Shown: in pieces, positions 6,078-12,032 of the stretch
How the letters are laid out: each line of letters starts with the position of its first letter
Numbering within the stretch: position 1 is the first letter of the stretch
Source of the DNA: Spirochaetota bacterium
GTDB lineage: Bacteria > Spirochaetota > B62-G9 > DRHN01
Length of the DNA: 12,032 nucleotides
Assembly: GCA_023136305.1 (NCBI GenBank)
Contig: JAGLSF010000033.1
Span: forward strand, 1 to 12,032
Direction: 5' to 3'
Program-made: the position numbers and the translations under genes
Notes under the pieces: model-generated
Told to the model about the DNA's origin: nothing
Seen by the model: only the letters and a program-made list of their open reading frames with translations
Database searches by the model: none

Positions 6078-6125
6078 AACGTAGTGATATCTTTGTTTAC
6101 GAAGTAATATCCTTAATTGCTGAGT
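6065..6125. repeat. Three tandem ~20-bp degenerate direct repeats over the sppA promoter
   Basis: Units run 6065-6085, 6086-6105 and 6106-6125. Each begins RATATC and ends AGT; units 1 and 2 also share a TG, a T and an ACG in register and agree at about 16 of 20 positions, while unit 3 is more diverged (about 13 of 20 against unit 2). The 20-21 bp step equals two helical turns, so bound proteins would line up on one face. Unit 1 covers the -10 box and units 2 and 3 follow the start site, the arrangement expected of cooperative repressor sites. Confidence 0.48.
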
Positions 6126-6173
6126 TGTACGCTATGCACAGAGCCTATCCCGAAGGTAAGTGAAAGTAATTCC

Positions 6174-7259
6174 ATGTATGATAATCCGAGAGAAGGAAAC
6201 AGGCATTCTCGCAGGTTCTTCAACAGCTCTGCTGTGAGCGCGATCGTGAAGATCGTTGCGGTAGGGATCTTCACGGTGAGCCTTATCATAAGCTCTGTTT
6301 TCATCATCTTCCTCATCATTGGTGCAGCTGCAGTCTCCGGGAAGGGGGCCGATCGGGAATATGCGGGGTATCAAAAATACTATCTAGACGAGAAGCGTAC
6401 ATCACTCAAATCTGAGTTCGCACCCGAAATCGCGGTCATTCACATAAACGGTCTCATTACCGAGTACGATCAGCGCGACACCTTCCTCGGATATATTGAG
6501 AATCCCGTTGACGGGGTCAGGAACAGGCTCGACATCGCCCGCACTGACGAGAGTATAGAGGGAATACTGCTTGTGGTCGACAGCCCGGGGGGAGGTGTCA
6601 CTGCCAGTGATGTGCTGTACAACCACCTCATGCGGTTCCGGGAGGAGACGGGCATTCCGGTTGTAACGCTCATGAAACAGGTGGCAGCTTCCGGCGCCTA
6701 TTATGTGGCCGCTGCCAGCGATGCCATTGTTGCCTATCCCACGACCATAACCGGCAGCATTGGGGTTATCATGTACAGTTTCAACCTTTCCGGTCTCATG
6801 GAGAAGTACGGAGTGGAGTATGTACCCATCAAGACAGCTGACCGCAAGGATTCTCTGTCCCCCTTCAAGCCCGTTGAGCAGGCGGAAGTCGAGTGGATGC
6901 AGACGATTGTCGACCGAATGCTCGATCGGTTCATCGACGCCATCGATGCGGGCAGGGAGAACCTGAGCAGGGAAGAGGTGGCCCAGCTCGCAGATGGCCG
7001 GATCTACATTGCCACCGATGCGGTCCAACTGGGACTCATCGACCGTGTCGGTTACTTCGATGACGCTGTTAAAGTACTGGCAGAAATGGCCGGCATAGAA
7101 GACCCCCTGCTCGTGGAGTTCGAGCGGGAGGTACGCTTCAGGGACATTGTCGGAAGGGTTAGTTTCCATCTTCCCAGATCGATGCTCGAGGAGAGAATCA
7201 TGCGTCGTGGAAGCCTGGAGCTATACTATCTCTGGGATGCGGTACTGCTGCAGCAGTGA
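6174..7259 (+). CDS. sppA: Signal peptide peptidase SppA (S49 family)
   Basis: Membrane-anchored serine/lysine protease that cleaves leftover signal peptides and can degrade misfolded envelope proteins. 361 residues, the short single-domain form as in Bacillus rather than the double-length E. coli form. Residues 1-20 are charged, 21-54 form the membrane anchor, and the catalytic domain follows facing outward. ILLVVDSPGG (131-140) precedes the nucleophile Ser173 in VAASGAYY; Lys225 in DRKDSLSPF is the general base. The Ser-Lys distance of 52 matches the Bacillus enzyme. The ATG at 6174 was chosen because an upstream in-frame TTG at 6117 lies inside the promoter repeats and has no ribosome site; the site for 6174 is itself weak (GAAAG), so poor translation is possible. 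The next gene starts 49 bases after its stop, suggesting a shared transcript. Confidence 0.95.
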   Translation: MYDNPREGNRHSRRFFNSSAVSAIVKIVAVGIFTVSLIISSVFIIFLIIGAAAVSGKGADREYAGYQKYYLDEKRTSLKSEFAPEIAVIHINGLITEYDQRDTFLGYIENPVDGVRNRLDIARTDESIEGILLVVDSPGGGVTASDVLYNHLMRFREETGIPVVTLMKQVAASGAYYVAAASDAIVAYPTTITGSIGVIMYSFNLSGLMEKYGVEYVPIKTADRKDSLSPFKPVEQAEVEWMQTIVDRMLDRFIDAIDAGRENLSREEVAQLADGRIYIATDAVQLGLIDRVGYFDDAVKVLAEMAGIEDPLLVEFEREVRFRDIVGRVSFHLPRSMLEERIMRRGSLELYYLWDAVLLQQ

Positions 7260-7268
7260 GCACTGCTG
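7244..7268 (+). other. Perfect inverted repeat across the sppA stop codon
   Basis: ACTGCTGCAGCAGT (7244-7257) is a 14-bp palindrome, and CAGCAGTG-AG-CACTGCTG (7251-7268) is an 8-bp inverted repeat with the sppA TGA at its centre. The middle arm can pair with either flank. No T-run follows, so it is not a terminator; it may be an intercistronic mRNA stem that tunes expression of the large downstream gene. Confidence 0.4.
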
Positions 7269-7308
7269 TTCCTGTGGAAGATGGGTGCCGAAAAGGAGGA
7301 GAGGGATT

Positions 7309-10300
7309 ATGAGAAAGTACTGGTATATTGCAATCCTTGCATTCTTACTACTACCCTGCAGCACTCTTTTTTCCGATCAGATACCGGGCTCGCAATACTT
7401 CTATCTTGGTAATGGTATCAGTTATTTCCCGCTTGGAGCATCCGGTGTTGCCGATTTCATGCGCATGGACTCGAACCTGTACAATCCGGCAGCCTATGGA
7501 GACCTGAAACGTGTGACCACCGATCTCACGGTTGGCGGGCTGGGAAGTGAATACACCCAAGTCAATCTGCGAGGAAGCTTCCCCACAAACATCGGCGTCA
7601 TTACGGCGAATGCGATCGTGTTCGCTTCACCATCCGGGATGACGGCCGGCGACGTGGTCTGGCTGAAGGGGACCTTCTCAAAATCGGTGAGTGAGGAGTG
7701 GCTGTTCGGTACGGCACTCAACGTGGGGTTTGCGAACGGCGGTCCGGAATCCGATTTCCTCGCGTCTTTTGATATAGGTACCATATATCAGAAGGAAATC
7801 GACGGAACGGGCTTCGGGTTACATGATCACTCTCTCGGTATTGCCTTTAAAAACCTGGGCAAGAACATCAGCTACAGCGGCTACGACAGTTTTCCGCCTC
7901 TCTCCATGGACGTGGGGGGTAAGCTGGAATTCCTGCGGGCAGGATTTTACCGGGCCAGGGGTTACGGTCACATCATGCTGGCCTTCACTCCCTTCAACCA
8001 GTTCTACGGAGTAGGGATCGACAATATCTTTTTCGATATACTCACCCTCAAGGCCGGCCTCAACTTCGGCATAGAGGACCTGAATCCCCTTGCGCTCGGG
8101 GCGGACCTCGATTTCTCCATCAAGGACACGGACTTACAGCTTGCCTATTCGGTACTGCAGACAGAGTGGAGCGGCGGTAAGGAATGGGTACACAATGTGG
8201 GCGTCAGCGTTGCCTTCGGTACCTATGACAAGAAGCCTCCCCGGGCCGAGGTGGAAGTTGAGGACATGTACTTCTCACCCAACCACGATGGTGTTAAAGA
8301 CCGCGCAAAGATGGATCTCTACATCAAGGACAACACCATGGTCTTCGGATGGGAGCTTGCCATCACCGACTCGAGCGGCAGACCGGTCAAGACCTTCGAG
8401 GCCCAGGATGTGCGGAAGATCCGTAAGATGACGATCAGCAAATACTGGGGGCGTGTTTTCTCCAAGAAACAGGAGGTGGAGATACCCGACTATATCGAAT
8501 GGGACGGTGAGGATGCCGATGGGAATCTGGTGCCCGATGGAGAGTATCACTATACCCTCACCGTGTGGGATGAGAACAACAACACAACGGTGACGGAAAA
8601 GGGAACGCTCATCGTGGACACATTGTTCCCGATTGTGTCTCTGGAAGCTCCGGAAGACCTGCTCTTCTCTCCAAACAACGACGGTGTCAAGGATTCACTG
8701 CTGCTTGACATTCAAAGCGCCAATATCGAACCGGATGATCAGATTACCATCACGATTACCGACAAGGACGGCAACGTCGTGTATCAGGAGAAGCACAGGG
8801 GCAGCGTACCTGAACAGTTCGACTGGGATGGCACGAATCAGAGCGGTGCCGTTGTCGATGAGGGGTTGTACACTTTCACCATAACCGCTTTCGACAGGGC
8901 AGGCAACAAGACCACCTCCTCGGTGGAAGAGATCATCGTGAAGACCACCTATGAGCGTGTATCAGTGTCTCCCTCTCTTCGTGCCTTTTCACCGAACGGC
9001 AACGGATACCTGGACATCAACGAAATCAAGCTGTTCTCGAGTAGTATCGAGGGACTTCTCACCTGGGAACTGACCGTTTTCGATCAGGAAGAGCTGGTCG
9101 TTCGCATGTACGGGGGGGAGAAGAATTTTCCTGAAACCATCAGCTTTGACGGCAAGGATATGGACGGCAGGGTGCTTCCCGATGGCCTCTACTCTTTAAG
9201 GTTTGCCCTCGAGTACGACAGCGGCAACCACCCGGATTCCTACTTCAAGTTCATTCGGATCGACAATACGCCGCCAAAGATCTCCGTCTCCCTGAGTCTC
9301 AGGGCCTTTTCACCCAACGGTGACGGTGTGCAGGATACCATCGGTATTGTGCATGAGATCGAGTCCGATGAGGGTGATGTGTTCGAGGCGAAGATAAACA
9401 ACACTGCGGGGGCCACCTTCAAATCTCTGGATTACGGTACCATACCGCCTGAGACGGTGGTCTGGGATGGTATGGGCGATGGAGGTACGCAGCCCGTTGA
9501 AGGAACTTACCGGTACGTCATTACCGGCCGTGATGAAGTCGGGAATTCCACGACAGCCGAAACCGGAACCGTCAAGCTCAGAACAGGATTCGAGGAAGTT
9601 TCCATCGAACCTGACATCTTTGTCTTTTCACCCGCAGGGGGCGGTACGCAGGATACCGTTTCATTCGATATCAATGCGTCTAGCAAGGAGGGTATCGTCC
9701 AGTGGAGTTTCGATATAAGGGACAGGGAAGGCGGCCTTGTACAGAGCTTCAACAACGATACAATGGGGCCCGCACTTCCCTCGCGCATCATCTGGGATGG
9801 ACGCAGAAGCGATGGTGCAATGGCCCCCGATGCGCAATACTCGGCAACACTGACCGTACGCTACGACACGGGAAACAACCCCATATCGAAGCCCAAGGAC
9901 GTTGAGATAGACACGCAGCCGCCGCTTATTGAACTGGTGATCGAGGAGCTGAACGTCTCGCCCAATGACGATGGCTCCAAGGAGACGCTCACCATCTACC
10001 AGAATGTGCGGGGCAGGGAGGATGACAGGTATGTGAGCGAGATTGTCGATTCCGGGCTCAACGTGGTGAAGCGGTATGAGTGGACAGGCACCCCTCCTGT
10101 GGAGATACTCTGGGACGGTAGGGATGAGAAGGGAGCGCCCCTGGAAGGCGGGCTGTACAGCTACAGGCTGCGGGGAGTGGATGCAGCCGGAAATGCTGCG
10201 GAGCAGAAGATCTCAGGCATCAAGCTCACCACGGACTATGAAAAGGTGACGCTCAAGGCCAGCGAGCGGGGCATTTCTCCCAACGGAGACGGCTATTTCG

Positions 10301-11322
10301 ATGAGGTCTCCTTGATTCCGGAGCTCTCCTCAGACAGGGACCTCATTGGCTGGCAGCTTCGCATCATCAACAGTCAGGGGCAGCGCGTGCGGGTTGTCGA
10401 ACTGGAGGGGCTTCCCCCAGCAGCTATTCAGTGGGACGGTTCGGATGACAGCGGGAACCTGGTGCCTGACGGTGAATATACCTACACCATTGCTCTCAGA
10501 TACGAAAGCGGGAATCACCCGAGAAGCGCCTACAGGAAGATCATTGTCGATACAACGCCTCCTGAATACCGGTTCGTGGTGTCGCCCAAGCTTTTCTCTC
10601 CGGATGGTGACGGCGAAGCCGATACCATGTACATCAATGTGGAGGTGCAGGACCGCAGCGGTGTTGAGTCCTGGGACGTCACGCATTACAGGATTTGGGA
10701 TGGTCGGATAGATTATGAAACCCCCATCAAGAAGTGGGCTGGAACAGGCTCGGTGAAGCAGACCTTCCGCTGGGACGGCTTTTCAGACCCGGTGCAGATG
10801 CACGACGGATTCGTACCTCCTGACCCCTACACCTACCGTCAGGTAGACGGCCGGTGGGAGGTGCTCCTCGATTCTGCATCAAGCTATACGGCCGAGATGC
10901 ATGCAGTTGACCTCTTCAAGAACGGGGTGAGCGCATCGAGAAGCTATGACACCGACATACTCGTCATAAGGACCTCCGATGGCCTGAAGATCATGATCAA
11001 CAGCATTCAGTTCGAGTTCGACAAGGCCGATCTGCTGCCCGAGAGCTTCGGGATACTGGACCGGCTTATCACGAAGCTTGACAAGTTCCCTGCCTACAAG
11101 GTGCGCATCGTGGGACATACCGATTCTGTGGGTTCCGAGGAGTACAATCAGGGTCTTTCGGAGCGCCGTGCGAGCTCGGTGTACAAGTATCTTGTGGCAC
11201 ACGACGTTGCCAAGGACCGGCTCACCACTGAAGGCAAGGGAGAAACGCAGCCGATCGATAACAACGAAACTGAATCGGGGCGCGCGCGGAACAGGAGGGT
11301 TGAGTTCTATCTCACCAAATAA
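7309..11322 (+). CDS. Large secreted envelope protein: barrel-like domain, eight FlgD-type Ig modules, OmpA domain
   Basis: A 1337-residue exported protein. Residues 1-22 form a Sec signal (hydrophobic AILAFLLLP, likely cut after LFS). Residues about 24-305 are Gly- and aromatic-rich alternating strands with NPAAYGD near the start, resembling the UPF0164/PorV outer-membrane barrel group. Residues about 320-1220 are eight Ig-like modules each opening with an (F/V/I)SPNxDGxxD motif (Ser at 323, 454, 561, 668, 774, 884, 990, 1097) and containing WDGxDxxG...DGxYxY, as in FlgD/CHU_C-type Ig domains. Residues about 1226-1337 form an OmpA peptidoglycan-binding domain with IQFEFDKAD, Asp1272 in GHTDSVG and Arg1287 in LSERRA, the pair that binds DAP. 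The ATG at 7309 follows AAGGAGG. A proline sits before the signal-peptide Cys, so lipidation is unlikely. Likely role: a tether or ruler between outer membrane and wall; exact function unknown. Confidence 0.92.
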   Translation: MRKYWYIAILAFLLLPCSTLFSDQIPGSQYFYLGNGISYFPLGASGVADFMRMDSNLYNPAAYGDLKRVTTDLTVGGLGSEYTQVNLRGSFPTNIGVITANAIVFASPSGMTAGDVVWLKGTFSKSVSEEWLFGTALNVGFANGGPESDFLASFDIGTIYQKEIDGTGFGLHDHSLGIAFKNLGKNISYSGYDSFPPLSMDVGGKLEFLRAGFYRARGYGHIMLAFTPFNQFYGVGIDNIFFDILTLKAGLNFGIEDLNPLALGADLDFSIKDTDLQLAYSVLQTEWSGGKEWVHNVGVSVAFGTYDKKPPRAEVEVEDMYFSPNHDGVKDRAKMDLYIKDNTMVFGWELAITDSSGRPVKTFEAQDVRKIRKMTISKYWGRVFSKKQEVEIPDYIEWDGEDADGNLVPDGEYHYTLTVWDENNNTTVTEKGTLIVDTLFPIVSLEAPEDLLFSPNNDGVKDSLLLDIQSANIEPDDQITITITDKDGNVVYQEKHRGSVPEQFDWDGTNQSGAVVDEGLYTFTITAFDRAGNKTTSSVEEIIVKTTYERVSVSPSLRAFSPNGNGYLDINEIKLFSSSIEGLLTWELTVFDQEELVVRMYGGEKNFPETISFDGKDMDGRVLPDGLYSLRFALEYDSGNHPDSYFKFIRIDNTPPKISVSLSLRAFSPNGDGVQDTIGIVHEIESDEGDVFEAKINNTAGATFKSLDYGTIPPETVVWDGMGDGGTQPVEGTYRYVITGRDEVGNSTTAETGTVKLRTGFEEVSIEPDIFVFSPAGGGTQDTVSFDINASSKEGIVQWSFDIRDREGGLVQSFNNDTMGPALPSRIIWDGRRSDGAMAPDAQYSATLTVRYDTGNNPISKPKDVEIDTQPPLIELVIEELNVSPNDDGSKETLTIYQNVRGREDDRYVSEIVDSGLNVVKRYEWTGTPPVEILWDGRDEKGAPLEGGLYSYRLRGVDAAGNAAEQKISGIKLTTDYEKVTLKASERGISPNGDGYFDEVSLIPELSSDRDLIGWQLRIINSQGQRVRVVELEGLPPAAIQWDGSDDSGNLVPDGEYTYTIALRYESGNHPRSAYRKIIVDTTPPEYRFVVSPKLFSPDGDGEADTMYINVEVQDRSGVESWDVTHYRIWDGRIDYETPIKKWAGTGSVKQTFRWDGFSDPVQMHDGFVPPDPYTYRQVDGRWEVLLDSASSYTAEMHAVDLFKNGVSASRSYDTDILVIRTSDGLKIMINSIQFEFDKADLLPESFGILDRLITKLDKFPAYKVRIVGHTDSVGSEEYNQGLSERRASSVYKYLVAHDVAKDRLTTEGKGETQPIDNNETESGRARNRRVEFYLTK
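8272..10980 (+). repeat. Protein-level array of eight ~107-residue Ig modules in B-A alternation
   Basis: The motif Ser residues are 131, 107, 107, 106, 110, 106 and 107 residues apart. Modules 3, 5 and 7 (type B; module 1 similar) have a Trp in the first strand region (TWEL, QWSF, GWQL) and end in YDSGNHP-like text followed by I(D)xTPP. Modules 2, 4 and 6 (type A) lack that Trp and end in D(R/E/A)xGN followed by a (V/I)KxTT-like linker. Module 8 is an A-like, diverged copy. Module 1 carries about 24 extra residues. The two-module unit repeats every 213-216 residues. Confidence 0.8.
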
Positions 11323-11403
11323 CTGCCGCTCTTCTCCGTCGGCCGAGGCTGCACCCTGCCTGTGTATTATAAAGACCCCTCCGTGTGCAGGGCGCTGTTG
11401 GCA

Positions 11404-11433
11404 TTGACGAACCCGCGGGCCCCGGAGTACATT
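11404..11433 (+). promoter_or_regulatory. Possible promoter for thrH
   Basis: TTGACG (11404-11409, 5/6 -35), an 18-bp spacer and TACATT (11428-11433, 4/6 -10) lie in the 173-bp gap before thrH. A second -10-like TATACA at 11445-11450 has no matching -35. The gap also has a 6-bp inverted repeat CCCTGC (11354-11359) / GCAGGG (11387-11392) with a long loop and no T-run, so no terminator for the large gene is called. Confidence 0.3.
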
Positions 11434-11495
11434 ACCAGTCAAATTATACAGTTCCTATCGGTTTCAACTGCTCATGAATTCAGAGGGAGCCGTCA

Positions 11496-12032
11496 ATGTA
11501 CAGGAAACCCACCATTGTTGCCATGGACCTGGAGGGCGTGCTTGTTCCGGAGGTGTGGATTGCGGTGGCCGAAAAAACCGGTATCGAGAAGCTCCGGCTG
11601 ACCACCCGGGACATATCCGATTACGATGAACTCATGCGCATGCGTATCGGCATACTCCGGGAGAATGGGCTTACGCTGCGGGATATACAGGAAGTCATCT
11701 CCACCATGGACCCGCTGCCCGGTGCCGGCGACTTTATCGACTGGCTTCGCCGGGAGGTGCAGCCCATCATACTCTCCGATACCTATTACGAGTTTGCGCT
11801 CCCCCTGATGGAAAAACTAGGCTATCCGACGCTCTTCTGCAATTCCATTGAGGCAGATGGGGGAAACACCGTTACCGATTATCATCTCAGGATAGGTGAT
11901 GGAAAGCGGAAAGCCGTGGAGGCATTCAAGGGGATCAATTTCAGGGTGATCGCAGTCGGAGACTCCTACAACGATACAACCATGCTCGCATCGGCCGATC
12001 TGGGCATACTCTTCAGGCCGCCGGACAATGTG
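11496..12032 (+). CDS. thrH: ThrH phosphoserine phosphatase / homoserine phosphotransferase (3' end outside window)
   Basis: HAD-superfamily enzyme of serine/threonine metabolism; the Pseudomonas homologue dephosphorylates phosphoserine and can pass the phosphate to homoserine. 179 residues are visible of about 205, running off the right edge with no stop. HAD motif I is DLEGVLVPE, with nucleophile Asp11 and Glu13 in place of the second Asp, a mark of this subfamily. Motif II is ILSDT (Ser94), motif III Lys is in the GDGKRKA stretch (136-140), and motif IV is GDSYNDTTML with Asp156 and Asp160. TTRDISDYDELM and ILFRPPDNV also match ThrH closely. The ATG at 11496 follows a GAGGGAG ribosome site. 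It lies downstream of the large envelope gene on the same strand but 173 bases away, probably with its own promoter. Confidence 0.95.
   Translation, partial: MYRKPTIVAMDLEGVLVPEVWIAVAEKTGIEKLRLTTRDISDYDELMRMRIGILRENGLTLRDIQEVISTMDPLPGAGDFIDWLRREVQPIILSDTYYEFALPLMEKLGYPTLFCNSIEADGGNTVTDYHLRIGDGKRKAVEAFKGINFRVIAVGDSYNDTTMLASADLGILFRPPDNV

Noticed and set aside
6065..6125. CRISPR array
   Set aside because: Units are contiguous, degenerate and lack unique spacers; no cas genes nearby.
6117..6173. TTG start 19 codons upstream for sppA
   Set aside because: It falls inside the third promoter repeat, has no ribosome-binding site, and adds a polar Cys-rich segment not expected before the membrane anchor.
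6402..7169. Long minus-strand open frame (255 codons) opposite sppA
   Set aside because: It lies wholly antisense to a well-conserved S49 protease with intact catalytic residues; the translation has no recognisable family and reflects codon bias of the sense strand.
7147..7308. Upstream extension of the large envelope gene into sppA
   Set aside because: The 54 extra residues overlap sppA in another frame and would bury the clear signal peptide; the ATG at 7309 has AAGGAGG in front of it.
7354..7368. Lipobox in the signal peptide of the large protein (LLLPC)
   Set aside because: Proline at -1 is incompatible with normal lipobox rules, and a standard signal-peptidase I site after LFS fits better.
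10879..11442. Minus-strand open frame (187 codons) opposite the OmpA domain
   Set aside because: Shadow of the conserved OmpA-domain reading frame; no ribosome site or family resemblance.

Overview
The window is an ordinary-looking chromosomal segment from a diderm (Gram-negative type) bacterium of moderate to fairly high GC content. A spirochaete (Spirochaetota) is the best guess. The reasons are a very large chain that joins an N-terminal outer-membrane-barrel-like domain to FlgD-type Ig modules and an OmpA peptidoglycan-binding end, the family mix around it, and near-consensus sigma-70 promoters. The phylum assignment is an inference from gene content, not a proven placement. No mobile element, CRISPR array, rRNA or tRNA gene was seen.

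Layout, left to right. (1) The 3' part of a MalG-type ABC sugar-transporter permease (+), cut by the window edge. (2) A metal-dependent amidohydrolase of the SsnA/MtaD/TrzN deaminase group (-), convergent with the permease. (3) murE (+), divergent from the amidohydrolase. It has a recognisable promoter and a 7-bp dyad at the expected transcription start. (4) A HisC-like PLP aminotransferase (-), convergent with murE. It has a near-perfect promoter and a leader of about 145 nt that can fold into mutually exclusive stems, one followed by a U-run. (5) A small FmdB-family zinc-ribbon protein (-). (6) A DUF427 protein (+), divergent from the zinc-ribbon gene. (7) sppA (+), with a near-consensus promoter overlapped by three degenerate direct repeats of about 20 bp. 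(8) A 1337-residue secreted barrel/Ig/OmpA protein (+), probably co-transcribed with sppA. (9) thrH (+), cut by the right edge.

How the genes relate. The right half is an envelope block. SppA is a membrane serine/lysine protease that degrades leftover signal peptides. It is followed after 49 nt by the large envelope protein, whose C-terminal domain carries the Asp/Arg pair known to grip the meso-diaminopimelate (DAP) peptide of peptidoglycan. MurE, elsewhere in the window, carries the DNPR motif of DAP-adding enzymes, so the two genes agree on a DAP-type wall. The left half is metabolic (transport, deamination, amino-acid metabolism) with mixed gene orientation, and each gene there appears to be its own transcription unit.

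The most interesting features are the strict B-A-B-A alternation of eight ~107-residue Ig modules in the large protein, the tandem operator-like repeats over the sppA promoter, and the attenuator-like leader of the aminotransferase. No wholly new multi-gene system (defence, secretion or biosynthetic) can be supported from this sequence.
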